Of a DNA stretch of 62,851 nt, positions 46,390-56,042 are shown one piece after another. Every line of letters starts with the position of its first letter. Positions within the stretch are counted from its first letter, which is position 1. A program made the position numbers and the translations under genes. The stretch spans positions 1 to 62,851 of the forward strand of contig JAFUFW010000028.1 of NCBI GenBank assembly GCA_017469685.1, in the 5' to 3' direction. This stretch comes from Bacteroidaceae bacterium (lineage in GTDB: Bacteria > Bacteroidota > Bacteroidia > Bacteroidales > Bacteroidaceae). The notes below the pieces were generated by a model. It was not told where the DNA came from. It made no database searches and saw only the letters and a list, made by a program, of their open reading frames with translations.

Positions 46390-46469
46390 AAAAACCCTTA
46401 AGGGTTTCGGGCATAACCCATGAGGGTTTTGGCAATAACCCTTAAGGGTTTTTGGCGAAACCCTTGGGC
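46390..46469 (+). repeat. 80-bp palindromic element, copy 2
   Basis: It has the same order of AACCCTTAAGGGTT-type palindromes and spacers as the copy at 8991, with 8 differences in 80 positions by hand alignment. A further partial unit (ACCCTCTTGAGGGGGGT, 46369-46385) precedes it. It lies 110 bases before dsbD, in the same orientation as copy 1. Confidence 0.8.
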
Positions 46470-46518
46470 CTTTTTTCCTCAACATTTTGCTAAAGCAAAA
46501 AAAACTCCAAGAAAAAAG

Positions 46519-46548
46519 TTCGGCGTATTCATATTTATTGTACCTTTG
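46519..46548 (+). promoter_or_regulatory. Promoter of the DsbD-like gene
   Basis: TTC at 46519-46521, 19 bases, then TACCTTTG at 46541-46548 is one base from the Bacteroidota consensus. Transcription would start near 46555, about 26 bases before ATG 46581. Confidence 0.65.
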
Positions 46549-46580
46549 TACCAAATATTAACTAAAACAAGCTTTTCTTG

Positions 46581-48698
46581 ATGAAACAATCTCTCAAGCT
46601 TCTACTTACTCTTGCAGTCACGCTTGCCTTCGCCACGAGGGTTTCTGCACAGTTCGACACCCCCGTGAAAACATCGGTAACCCAGAAGCCCGTGAACGGA
46701 AAGGCTGATTTGGTGGACCTCGTCTTCTCGTTCACCATCGACCAGGGATGGCACGTCTACGGCCCCGACAACAGCGGAGGTCCTACGCCCATGGCCATCA
46801 AATTTGAGAACATCGAGGGCGCTCAGCCCGAAGGTGCCCTGCGCCTCTCCCCTGCCCCACAGCGCATCATGGACCCCATCTTTGAGTGCGAAGTGACATT
46901 CGTAGAGCGACAGGCCACAGCAACCCAGCGGCTGAAGCTTAAGGGGGGCGACTGGAAGGCTATAGGCTACCTGACTTATGGCGCATGCAACGACGTGAAC
47001 TGCATGCCTCCGACAACTGTTGAGTTCGACGAGAAAGGTTCGGCGAAACTAAAATCTGAGACAGAACAAACCTCTGTCCCCGCCACTGCCGCAGATGAGG
47101 CCGCGCTGGCGCCCGACAAGATGGAGGAAGCACAGCCGGATAAGCCGACAGAAGGTGAAATACAGGATAGCAATCTGGTGGCAAACAATACAGCGCTACC
47201 GCTCGACGGGGAGCGCAGCCAAGGGCTATGGGCGCCTGTCATCGACGAGCTCCACGCCCTGGATGATGCCTCCGACACCAGCTCACGCTCGCTGTGGGGC
47301 ATATTCTTCTTAGGCGTCTTAGGCGGACTGATAGCGCTGCTGACCCCATGCGTATGGCCCATAATCCCGATGACAGTGTCATTCTTCCTAAAACGTTCGA
47401 AGGACGACAACCGCAAAGGCATCAAGGATGCCATCTTATACGGACTCTCCATCGTAGTAATATACGTAGGACTTGGGCTGCTTGTAACGCTCATCTGGGG
47501 GCCGTCCTCGCTCAATGCCCTGTCTACCAACGCCATATTCAACCTATTCATATTTGCGCTTCTCGTTGTCTTCGCCGCCTCATTCCTCGGCGGGTTTGAA
47601 ATAACACTGCCCTCGTCGTGGTCAACGAAGATGGACGAGAAAGCCTCCTCAACCACTGGGCTCCTCTCGATATTCTTCATGGCCCTGACACTGGTGCTGG
47701 TCAGTTTCTCATGCACAGGCCCCATCATAGGGCTCCTGCTCGTAGACATGGTCACGAGCGGCTCTGTCGTGGCTCCGACGGTGGGCATGCTCGGCTTCGC
47801 ACTGGCGCTGGCTGCGCCGTTCACGCTCTTCGCCATGTTCCCCACATGGCTTAAGTCTGCGCCTAAGAGCGGCAACTGGATGAACGTCATCAAGGTGGTG
47901 CTCGGCCTTGTGGAGCTGGCTTTCGCGCTGAAGTTCCTGAGCGTAGCCGATCTGGCCTACGGCTGGCGCCTGCTCGACCGCGAGACCTTCCTCTGCCTAT
48001 GGATAATGATATTCGCGCTCATGGGCTTCTATCTGCTCGGATGGATACGCCTTCCGCACGACGAGGACGAGTATGACGACGAAGGCAACGTCGTAGCTCG
48101 CCAGAAAATAGGCGTCACGCGTTTCCTCTCAGCCCTCTGCGTGCTGGCCTTTGCGCTCTATATGGTGCCAGGATTGTGGGGCGCTCCGTGCAAGGCCGTC
48201 AGTGCCTTCGCCCCGCCTATGTGGACCCAGGATTTCAATCTGAACACCAACACCGTTGAAGCCGTATATACCGACTACGAACAAGGCTTCGAGGCCGCAC
48301 GCCGTGCAGGCAAGCCCGTCATGCTCGACTTTACAGGCTTCGGCTGCGTCAACTGCCGCAAGATGGAGGCAGCCGTATGGCCCGACGCTCGCGTGAAGCA
48401 ACTCATGACTGAGGACTACGTGCTCGTGAGCCTCTACGTCGACGACAAGACACCTCTACCAGAAGCGGTGGAAGTGACCGAAGCCGACAGCACTGTGCGA
48501 AAGCTACGCACCGTTGGCGACCGTTGGAGCTACCTGCAACGCTTGAAATTCGGAGCCCAGACGCAGCCCTTCTACGTCCTCTGCGACCTCGATGGCCACC
48601 CACTCGCCGGCTCCTACAGCTACAAGGAGGACATCCCTGCCTTCATAAGCTGGCTCGAGAGCGGGCTGAAGAGGTTCAAGACCTTGAAAAATAAATAA
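46581..48698 (+). CDS. dsbD: DsbD-like thiol:disulfide interchange protein
   Basis: This 705-residue inner-membrane protein passes electrons from cytoplasmic thioredoxin to periplasmic thiols. In order it shows a signal peptide (ending RVSA), a periplasmic alpha domain with the Cys136-Cys141 pair (ACNDVNCMPP), an acidic linker (about 150-225), and a CcdA-like membrane core with about eight segments and the family LLTPCVWPIIPM and FSCTGPIIG cysteines. The periplasmic gamma thioredoxin domain carries Cys589 and Cys592 (GFGCVNCRKME). Its product could keep partners such as TlpA-like lipoproteins reduced. ATG 46581 is used; the TTG before it adds one residue only. Confidence 0.92.
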   Translation: MKQSLKLLLTLAVTLAFATRVSAQFDTPVKTSVTQKPVNGKADLVDLVFSFTIDQGWHVYGPDNSGGPTPMAIKFENIEGAQPEGALRLSPAPQRIMDPIFECEVTFVERQATATQRLKLKGGDWKAIGYLTYGACNDVNCMPPTTVEFDEKGSAKLKSETEQTSVPATAADEAALAPDKMEEAQPDKPTEGEIQDSNLVANNTALPLDGERSQGLWAPVIDELHALDDASDTSSRSLWGIFFLGVLGGLIALLTPCVWPIIPMTVSFFLKRSKDDNRKGIKDAILYGLSIVVIYVGLGLLVTLIWGPSSLNALSTNAIFNLFIFALLVVFAASFLGGFEITLPSSWSTKMDEKASSTTGLLSIFFMALTLVLVSFSCTGPIIGLLLVDMVTSGSVVAPTVGMLGFALALAAPFTLFAMFPTWLKSAPKSGNWMNVIKVVLGLVELAFALKFLSVADLAYGWRLLDRETFLCLWIMIFALMGFYLLGWIRLPHDEDEYDDEGNVVARQKIGVTRFLSALCVLAFALYMVPGLWGAPCKAVSAFAPPMWTQDFNLNTNTVEAVYTDYEQGFEAARRAGKPVMLDFTGFGCVNCRKMEAAVWPDARVKQLMTEDYVLVSLYVDDKTPLPEAVEVTEADSTVRKLRTVGDRWSYLQRLKFGAQTQPFYVLCDLDGHPLAGSYSYKEDIPAFISWLESGLKRFKTLKNK

Positions 48699-48774
48699 TG
48701 TGCCCCTTGAATAGACTGAACCGATATATAGAACTTTATAATTGAACAGTCTAACAACTAACAACATACTTACT

Positions 48775-51700
48775 ATGAAAAGAATCCGATTTGCAATCGC
48801 AGCTCTTATAATGAGCATGACGATTAACGCCGTAGCACAAGATGATGGTTGGGACCGTGAGAAATACCCCGACCTGCCAAGCCCACGACCTACGGTAAAC
48901 ATGAAAGCAGCACGCAAAATGATCAAGCGCATGAACGAAAGCATTGCTGCGGGCAAGGTGCGCCCAGACCACATCAACAATGCCCTCCAGCCATCGTTCC
49001 CGCCAATCATCAACCAAAGCGGAGGCTCATGCGGAGCTGCATCAAGCATCTACTACCAGTTCACCAACCAAATCAACACAGCTCGCTTCACCGCCGCCGA
49101 CACCGATGAGCGCCGCTACGCAACCCACTTCCCGTGGATGCTCAACACTAACAGCCCCACCGGAACAGGCTACGACCGACTCGGACGCGACGTAGGCATC
49201 GCCAGCGTTGCCACCTACGGAGGCACAACCTACAGCCACATCTATGGCAACTCCGGACAGGACGACCAGGACGACGACTGCGGATGGATGCAAGGCTACG
49301 ACAGCTGGTTCGCAACCATGCACAACCGCATTCTCGCCGGCAATAGCTTCCCCTTCCACTGCGGAACCGAGGAAGGACGTGAACTCGTGAAGAACTACCT
49401 CTGGAACCGTTGCGGCGACGACAGCTACGCATCGGGAGGTATCTGCGGCATCGGCGTGGCTGCCGGACCATTCGAAGGCTACATCCCCAAGACAGAGGCC
49501 AACGAAGCCGCCGGAGTCACTGGCATGAAATACATCACCGACTGGAACGAGACCTACAACCACGCCATGACTATCGTAGGTTATGACGACCGCGTAGAAT
49601 TCGACCTCGACGGTAACGGAGTAATCGGAGAAGAGCGCAACTCCAACGGCGACAATGAGGTGGGCGCTTGGATTATATGCAACTCATGGGGCGACGGCTA
49701 TGCCAACAACGGCTTCATTTATTGCCCTTACGAGAAATCGAACTGCGTCAAAGGCTGGCCTAAAGAGAGGAGCTTCACTCCTGGCTACTACGATGTCATC
49801 CGCGACTACCGTCCTCTGCGCACGCTACGAGTGAAGATGGAGTACAGCCACCGCTCCGAGATCTCGCTCAACGTAGGCATTGCCCAGGATATCAATGCCA
49901 CTAAACCCGAGAAATCCATCACGCTGACACACTTCAACTACTGCGGCGACGGCAATAAAGGCAAGACAAGACCTGCCCCAGAAGTGCCAATGCTGGGCCG
50001 ATGGTCCGACGGACAGCTACACACCGAACCGATGGAATTCGGATATGACCTTACCGACCTCACTGCCGACTGCGACTTCTCACGCCCGATAAAATACTTC
50101 TTCTGGGTTGAGACACGAAGCTGGGGCACTGGCGAAGGCAAGATCCACGAAGTGAGCGTCATCGACTATAACATAGACCGCAAAGGCGCTGAGGTGCCTT
50201 TCCCAATCGCAGAGCCAATAGATGTGCCCAGCGCAGGCAAGAAGACAGAGTTGACAGCCGTCGTGAGCACAGACTACGTGCCCGAACCGCGCAACCTCGT
50301 CATCACCGGCACTCAGCTCTCATGGCAGGCACCCTCTGGAAGCCGCTACGAACCCGAGTCCTACAAAATCTACCACAACGGAGAATACGTAAAGACAGTC
50401 GCTGCCACAGAGCTCTCGACATCAATCGAACCTGCAGGCTCATATACGGTTAGCGCCTTGTACAGTGTGGGCGGTTACGAGAATGAGAGCAGACAGTCGA
50501 CGCCTGTTGCCGCTGGTGGCAGCCAGGACGAACTGACGACCAACACCTTAGCGCTGATGGAACCAGGCTCAAGAATCGTCATACCAGACCTGTCAGAACA
50601 AGCTCTCGAGAACTTCACCATTGAGTTCTGGGTGTGGCCAAACCAGAGTGTAGCCTCCGACAGCTACGGCTTCCGCATCAAAGCTGACACCACACAGTTC
50701 TTCTTCAAGATTACAAGTGGTAACCTAATCGAATACGGAAACGACGGAGGCTCATACACTAAATGCACAACAGCCTTGACGAGAACAAAGATCAACCATA
50801 TTGCCATCGTCAACTCTGGCCTCAATGCAAAGCTCTACATCAACGGAATCCTGAAAAACAACTGGAGCAACAGCTATGGCCACTACGGCATAAAAGGCCC
50901 TTCGCGCCTCGTCATCGGCGAGACTGAGGGAACGTCGAGCAACTACAAAAAGGTCTACGCAGCTCCATGGAACGGATATCTCGACGAGTTCCGCTTCTGG
51001 AAGCGCGCCCTCACAGCATCCGAAGTGAAGGCTTCCTACACAAAGGACGTGGCTCAACCCCGTATTTATGGCGACTTGCTACATTATTATAATATGCGCA
51101 CGCGCGTGAGCGACGACGACCCCGACCAATTTATGCTCGTGGATGCCTGCGGCAATTGCGACGGCGAGATCGTCGGTGCTGAGCACTTCAGCCTTGAGGA
51201 TTACGCGCTCGACGACAAGCACAACCCCATCACCACTGATACCAAGGCCGACTTCACGGCTGCTGCCACAGCGGTAGTGGGCAAGCCTTTCAGCATCCAG
51301 AACAATAGCAACATCAACACAGCCCAGTGGGATTGGACCTTCACGGGAGCCGACGTGGAGACACTAAGCGGCACTACGAGCCCAACCATCGTATTCAATC
51401 AGGCTGGCGAGCAGACAATTACGCTCAAGACCACGACACCCTACGGCACGACCGACGAGAAGACAGCGACTGTCAACGTAGAGCCTGCCGTAATGCCCAC
51501 CGTGGATTTCACTCTCCCCGACGGAGACATCCCTGCTGGCACGCACGTGACATTCGTAAACACCTCATCGCCCATCGAATCGGCAACCTACGAATGGAAC
51601 ATCGAAGGAGCTGAGAATCCGGTGGTGAAAGCCACTAATGCCGGAGCCACGTTCAGCGAGACCGGCGACTTCACAGTGACCCTCACCGCCTACTCCGGCG

Positions 51701-53457
51701 GACAAAGCGCCAGCGTAAGCAAGACCATCAGCGTCGGTGCCGTAGCTCCCGAAGCTGCGTTCAGCCTCAGGAACAATGTCGTCCTCAAGGGCGAGAGCGT
51801 TGATCTGATCGACGAGTCGCGCTTCTCACCCAAGCAATGGACGTGGGACCTCTCGAGTGCCGTTGAGATTTACCGTCTGCAAGGACAGGACAAGAGCTTC
51901 ACATTCGAAGTGCCGGGTATCTACGATGTCACTCTCTCGGTAGCCAACTCAAAGGGTACAGACCAAGTCACACGCAACAAAGCCATCACTGTCTGCAACG
52001 CCGACGGTGAGCATGGCCTGAAGTTCGACGGCGAAGATGACCTCGTGACGGCCGCTTCACCCTTCCCTGCCGGCCTGAAGACCTTCACTATCGAATGGTG
52101 GATGTTCCCTGGACGAATCACCGACAAGGGCAACCACATAGGCGACAAAGCCTCTACGTTCCAGCTGTGCACCATGCCCAAGGGACAGATTGCGCTAACC
52201 ATGAACGGCGAAACCCTGCAGAGCGATGAGGGCACCATCATCAATGATGAATGGCATCACTACGCCATCACCTTCCGCGGCTACACCAACTACGGTACAG
52301 CTACGTTCTACCGCGACGGCATCAGGATCAGTTCCGGCAAGATTTCCTCGACCAACGTAATGCCTGAGCTTGATAAGTTCACTATCGGCGGCACCGAGCA
52401 GCCTTGCAACGCCATGATTGACGAACTACGAGTTTGGAACTATGTCATCAATGCAAAGGATATTCTACCAATTGCCAACGAGCCTGTTGCCGACCCGGCA
52501 TCCAACGAAGCTCTGCTCCTCTATTGGGACTTCAACCAGGATTCGGGCGACGTTGCCGACCGCTCAGCTAACGGCATCACCGGCATACGTCAAAACTTCG
52601 GCCCCGACGGCGACGCCTGGGAGAATAGCCTCGGCATCTTCTGCCTCAACCCCAAAGGCACCACAGCGGACGTCACAGCTACTTACCTCAAGAACTACAA
52701 GCATCCGTTCAAGACAGGAACTGGCACTGTGAACCCAGCCAACAGCTCGCGCTACCTGAAGTTGCTCATGAACAAGTCGACTTCGCCATGGATTCAGAAG
52801 AACAACGTCAAGAAAGGAAGCATTCTCACTGAGTGGCACGTTGATGCTCAGAAGAACAACTACCTGACCCTTGAGGACACTTATTCCGGATTCGAGGAGG
52901 TTATCAAGGATCTGATGATTTTCCAGACCGTGGAGTTGCCTGCCGGCGAATACACCTTCACAGCCGACCGCGACGGCGATGACTACTACTACAACTGGCT
53001 CACAGACGGCACATACGTAGCAGCTGCTGCCGGCGACGAACTGCCTGTGACCGATGCGCTGGCCACTGATGCGCTGGCATGGGCCAAGCTGTCTGAGTCG
53101 CAGTCCATCAAGTTCTGCTTAGACGAGCCAACGACGGTAAGCCTTGGCCTCATAGCTAACATGAGCGACAAGAAGTGTGTGGCCGTGGGTAAGTTCGTCT
53201 TGCTGCAAAAAGCTATCATAGAAGTCAACGGCACAGACTTCGACGGCGTGAGCGAGCCTACGCTACGCACAGAACAGTCACTGCAAGCTACGGGCGGCCT
53301 GGGCTGCATCAACATCCGCGTGAACAAGCCTCAGCGCGTAGCCGTCAGCGACCTCTCCGGCAAGCTTGTCTTCCGCGACTGGCTCGACTTCGATGCCCGT
53401 ATTCCAGCGAAACGCGGTATCTATGTCGTAAACAATCAGAAGGTCATTGTGAGATAA
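48775..53457 (+). CDS. Secreted papain-like (C1) protease with LamG and PKD domains and T9SS-like tail
   Basis: This 1560-residue protein has a signal peptide (RFAIAALIMSMTINAVA) and a papain-fold catalytic domain (about 60-350) with Gln81, Cys86 in GGSCGAASS, His263 in YNHAMTIVGYDD and Asn303 in WIICNSWGDGY. A fibronectin-like part follows (about 500-580). Next come a LamG domain (about 600-770), three PKD domains (about 815-1080: DWTFTGA, YEWNIEG, WTWDLSS), a second LamG domain (about 1085-1240), a further beta region and the sorting tail RGIYVVNNQKVIVR. The layout suggests a surface or released protease that binds glycans or matrix proteins. ATG 48775 starts the signal; the TTG at 48742 is rejected. 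It ends at a two-way terminator. Confidence 0.88.
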   Translation: MKRIRFAIAALIMSMTINAVAQDDGWDREKYPDLPSPRPTVNMKAARKMIKRMNESIAAGKVRPDHINNALQPSFPPIINQSGGSCGAASSIYYQFTNQINTARFTAADTDERRYATHFPWMLNTNSPTGTGYDRLGRDVGIASVATYGGTTYSHIYGNSGQDDQDDDCGWMQGYDSWFATMHNRILAGNSFPFHCGTEEGRELVKNYLWNRCGDDSYASGGICGIGVAAGPFEGYIPKTEANEAAGVTGMKYITDWNETYNHAMTIVGYDDRVEFDLDGNGVIGEERNSNGDNEVGAWIICNSWGDGYANNGFIYCPYEKSNCVKGWPKERSFTPGYYDVIRDYRPLRTLRVKMEYSHRSEISLNVGIAQDINATKPEKSITLTHFNYCGDGNKGKTRPAPEVPMLGRWSDGQLHTEPMEFGYDLTDLTADCDFSRPIKYFFWVETRSWGTGEGKIHEVSVIDYNIDRKGAEVPFPIAEPIDVPSAGKKTELTAVVSTDYVPEPRNLVITGTQLSWQAPSGSRYEPESYKIYHNGEYVKTVAATELSTSIEPAGSYTVSALYSVGGYENESRQSTPVAAGGSQDELTTNTLALMEPGSRIVIPDLSEQALENFTIEFWVWPNQSVASDSYGFRIKADTTQFFFKITSGNLIEYGNDGGSYTKCTTALTRTKINHIAIVNSGLNAKLYINGILKNNWSNSYGHYGIKGPSRLVIGETEGTSSNYKKVYAAPWNGYLDEFRFWKRALTASEVKASYTKDVAQPRIYGDLLHYYNMRTRVSDDDPDQFMLVDACGNCDGEIVGAEHFSLEDYALDDKHNPITTDTKADFTAAATAVVGKPFSIQNNSNINTAQWDWTFTGADVETLSGTTSPTIVFNQAGEQTITLKTTTPYGTTDEKTATVNVEPAVMPTVDFTLPDGDIPAGTHVTFVNTSSPIESATYEWNIEGAENPVVKATNAGATFSETGDFTVTLTAYSGGQSASVSKTISVGAVAPEAAFSLRNNVVLKGESVDLIDESRFSPKQWTWDLSSAVEIYRLQGQDKSFTFEVPGIYDVTLSVANSKGTDQVTRNKAITVCNADGEHGLKFDGEDDLVTAASPFPAGLKTFTIEWWMFPGRITDKGNHIGDKASTFQLCTMPKGQIALTMNGETLQSDEGTIINDEWHHYAITFRGYTNYGTATFYRDGIRISSGKISSTNVMPELDKFTIGGTEQPCNAMIDELRVWNYVINAKDILPIANEPVADPASNEALLLYWDFNQDSGDVADRSANGITGIRQNFGPDGDAWENSLGIFCLNPKGTTADVTATYLKNYKHPFKTGTGTVNPANSSRYLKLLMNKSTSPWIQKNNVKKGSILTEWHVDAQKNNYLTLEDTYSGFEEVIKDLMIFQTVELPAGEYTFTADRDGDDYYYNWLTDGTYVAAAAGDELPVTDALATDALAWAKLSESQSIKFCLDEPTTVSLGLIANMSDKKCVAVGKFVLLQKAIIEVNGTDFDGVSEPTLRTEQSLQATGGLGCINIRVNKPQRVAVSDLSGKLVFRDWLDFDARIPAKRGIYVVNNQKVIVR

Positions 53458-53499
53458 GCTTAGACCTCGCTTTGTAGAAAGCGACCAAACACAATAAAG

Positions 53500-53536
53500 A
53501 AGCCCGCCGACAAATGGATGTCGGCGGGCTTTCTGT
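53500..53536. terminator. Bidirectional terminator between converging genes
   Basis: AAGCCCGCCGACA (53500-53512) pairs exactly with 53519-53531 across a six-base loop. T-rich sequence follows on the plus strand, and A-rich sequence precedes it, which serves the minus strand. It lies between the papain-like protease and trpB2. Confidence 0.9.
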
Positions 53537-53578
53537 TATTCAGGCTTAGAGTTAACCGAGCTATTAACAGAGTGCAAG

Positions 53579-54946
53579 TTAAAGAATCTTTTCGAGCTTG
53601 GAGATGTTCTCAGCCACCTGTTCGTCAGTGACCTCATAGTTCTGCAGGTTACCGGCCAGATACTGATCGTAGGCACTCATATCGATGAGCCCATGTCCGC
53701 TGAGGTTGAAGAGGATGACTTTCTCCTCACCCGTCTCCTTACACTGAAGGGCTTCACGTATGGTAGCAGCGATGGCGTGGGCGCTTTCGGGCGCAGGGAT
53801 GATGCCTTCGGCGCGTGCAAAAAGCGTTGCGGCATCAAAAGTCTCGAGCTGAGGAATGTCAACGGCTTCCATCAAGCCGTCCTTCAGCAACTGACTGACA
53901 ATGACACCGGCACCATGATAGCGTAGGCCACCGGCATGAATGTTGGCTGGCATGAAGTTGTGGCCAAGGGTGAACATGGGCAGCAGCGGAGTGTAGCCGG
54001 CCTCGTCGCCGAAATCATACTGGAATTGACCGCGTGTAAGCTTCGGGCACGACGATGGTTCGGCAGCCACGAAACGAGTTGTCTTGCCATCAAGGATGTT
54101 GTGGCGCATGAAGGGGAATGCAACACCGCCGAAGTTTGAGCCGCCGCCGAAGCATGCAATGACCACGTCGGGATACTCGCCTGCCAGCGACATCTGCTTT
54201 TCGGCCTCGAGGCCGATGATTGACTGGTGCAGGGCTACGTGGTTGAGCACAGAGCCGAGTGTGTACTTACAGTTCGGCGTTGACATGGCCAGCTCTATTG
54301 CCTCTGAGATAGCAGTCCCGAGCGAGCCCTGGTTTGTCGGGTCGCGTGTGATAATGTCCTTACCAGCGCGCGTCGACATAGAGGGCGAAGCTTCTACGGT
54401 AGCTCCGAAGGTCTGCATAATTGAGCGGCGATAGGGCTTCTGGTTATACGAAATCTTCACCTGATAGACGGCACACTCGAGACCGAACACCTTGGCGGCA
54501 TAGGAGAGAGCAGCTCCCCACTGACCGGCACCCGTCTCAGTAGTAATGTTTGTGACTCCTTGAATCTTGTTGTAGTAAGCCTGCGGGAGGGCGGAGTTGA
54601 GCTTATGACTACCAACGGGGCTTACGCTCTCGTTCTTGAAGTAAATATGCGCGGGTGTGCCCAGAGCCTCTTCGAGTCCGTATGCACGCACGAGTGGCGT
54701 GGAGCGATAGTATTTATATTTCTCGCGCACCTCTTCGGGGATATCTATCCATGCATCGGTCTGGTTCAGCTCCTGACGGGCCAGTTCCTCTGCAAAGATT
54801 GGGAAGAGGTCCTCAGCCTTCAGGGGCTGCTTCGTTCCGGGATGAAGGGGCGGCAGCGGCTTGTTGGGCATGTCAGCCTGAATGTTGTACCACTGAGTTG
54901 GAATCTCGCTTTCGGGCAAGAAGAAGCGTTTCTGTCTGTTGCTCAT
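53579..54946 (-). CDS. trpB: TrpB2-type tryptophan synthase beta-like PLP enzyme
   Basis: This 455-residue fold-type II PLP enzyme joins indole and serine to make tryptophan, or works as an indole-salvage enzyme. The long N-terminus with PLPPLHPGT and the block RSTPLVRAYGLEEALG mark the TrpB2 branch rather than the classic TrpB1 of trp operons. Lys115 in VGSHKLNSAL binds PLP, TETGAGQWG follows, and ACFGGGSNFGG holds the cofactor phosphate. No trpA is near, which is normal for TrpB2. A minus-strand -7 box is at 55016-55009. Confidence 0.94.
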   Translation of the reverse strand: MSNRQKRFFLPESEIPTQWYNIQADMPNKPLPPLHPGTKQPLKAEDLFPIFAEELARQELNQTDAWIDIPEEVREKYKYYRSTPLVRAYGLEEALGTPAHIYFKNESVSPVGSHKLNSALPQAYYNKIQGVTNITTETGAGQWGAALSYAAKVFGLECAVYQVKISYNQKPYRRSIMQTFGATVEASPSMSTRAGKDIITRDPTNQGSLGTAISEAIELAMSTPNCKYTLGSVLNHVALHQSIIGLEAEKQMSLAGEYPDVVIACFGGGSNFGGVAFPFMRHNILDGKTTRFVAAEPSSCPKLTRGQFQYDFGDEAGYTPLLPMFTLGHNFMPANIHAGGLRYHGAGVIVSQLLKDGLMEAVDIPQLETFDAATLFARAEGIIPAPESAHAIAATIREALQCKETGEEKVILFNLSGHGLIDMSAYDQYLAGNLQNYEVTDEQVAENISKLEKIL

Positions 54947-55008
54947 AATAAAGTGTTGTTCTTTGTTAATATGAATGATAAAGTTGAAGATTAGTTAATA
55001 ATCTGATG

Positions 55009-55016
55009 CAAAGGTA
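55009..55016 (-). promoter_or_regulatory. -7 box (TACCTTTG) of trpB2
   Basis: The box lies 62 bases before the trpB2 start on the minus strand. The -33 element is unclear. Confidence 0.5.
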
Positions 55017-55106
55017 GGCAATGTTTTTAAAAAGAGATTATGGTTTCATATTTTAAGCACCAACGGGCTTAAAATATCAACGAAATTCCTTTTTTATTAC
55101 TATTTA

Positions 55107-55138
55107 TTTGCTACGAAGCCCAATTAAGCGTATATTTG
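55107..55138 (+). promoter_or_regulatory. Promoter of the surface barrel protein gene
   Basis: TTTG at 55107-55110, 20 bases, then TATATTTG at 55131-55138 is an exact consensus match. Transcription would start near 55145, about 40 bases before the start codon. Confidence 0.85.
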
Positions 55139-55183
55139 CGAAGTTTTATACGATTTGTTGGATTAATTATAATTATTATGGTA

Positions 55184-55963
55184 ATGAAACGAACATCATT
55201 CATTCTCCTTGTAGCCTTTTGCGCTCTCTCCCAGACCCTGCACGCTCAGACCGCCGACCGCCGCGTGTTCAATCACATGGCCATAGGCCTCTCTCTTGGC
55301 ACTGACGGTATCGGCTTTGACGTGGCAATGCCTGCCACCGAATTCTTCGACCTCCGTGTAGGCGCTTCCTTCCTACCCAAGCTGAAATTCTCTGGCGACT
55401 ACGACATAGACTCAGAGAGCGCTTCAATAACGGCCGATGAAGTGACCATAGAAGGCAAGATCAACAAGATGGACGCCAAGGCTCTTCTTGATTTCTATCC
55501 TGTGAAAAATGGCATTTTCCGTATCACTGCAGGAGCTTACATCGGAGGAAGCAAAGTGCTCAGTGCATACAACACCAGCGAATTTCTTGCACGTGAGGAC
55601 TGGGGTAACACGGGTGTCAAGATTGGCGACTATCGCGTAATGTCAGACGAACAAGGCAACGTGAAGGCCGACATCAAGGTGAATGCCATCAAGCCCTACC
55701 TCGGCATCGGCATCGGACGCGCCGTTCCCCGCAATAAGCGCATAGGGGTTATGGCCGACCTCGGTGTGCAGTTTTGGGGAAAGCCCAGTGTGTGGGCCAA
55801 CGCAAAGGATGATTTTGGCGACATCCACTATACGAAGCTCGAAAAACAGGACTTCTCAAAGGACCAGAACAACAGCGCTGATGCGAACAAGGCTATCGAT
55901 ATCATGGAGAAAATATGTGTCTATCCAGTGTTGAGCATACGCATCTGCGGCCGCATCTTCTGA
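55184..55963 (+). CDS. Outer-membrane beta-barrel-like protein
   Basis: This 259-residue protein has a signal peptide (SFILLVAFCALSQTLHA). The rest is strand-rich with alternating residues: MAIGLSLGTDGIGFDVAMPATEFFDLRVG, then GIFRITAGAYIGG, PYLGIGIGRAV and RIGVMADLGVQFWG. It ends SIRICGRIF with a terminal Phe, the usual mark of a barrel recognised by the BAM machinery. No enzyme or transport motif is visible. ATG 55184 is used (55178 is two codons earlier); the longer frame begins inside the promoter. It is 79 bases before a lipoprotein gene on the same strand. Confidence 0.72.
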   Translation: MKRTSFILLVAFCALSQTLHAQTADRRVFNHMAIGLSLGTDGIGFDVAMPATEFFDLRVGASFLPKLKFSGDYDIDSESASITADEVTIEGKINKMDAKALLDFYPVKNGIFRITAGAYIGGSKVLSAYNTSEFLAREDWGNTGVKIGDYRVMSDEQGNVKADIKVNAIKPYLGIGIGRAVPRNKRIGVMADLGVQFWGKPSVWANAKDDFGDIHYTKLEKQDFSKDQNNSADANKAIDIMEKICVYPVLSIRICGRIF

Positions 55964-56042
55964 CCGGCATCCTCCACTAAAGCCATCTGACGCAAGACAC
56001 CTATCAAAGTATATATATATTTATGTCATAACAACAACAGCA

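Noticed and set aside
46339-46554. Small minus-strand frame of 71 codons over the second 80-bp element
   Set aside because: Its sequence is a direct reading of the palindromic repeat; the first copy does not keep a comparable frame, so it is not likely a gene.
46976-47893. Minus-strand open frame of 305 codons opposite dsbD
   Set aside because: It is a Ser/Met-rich shadow of the DsbD coding strand, with no recognisable motif.
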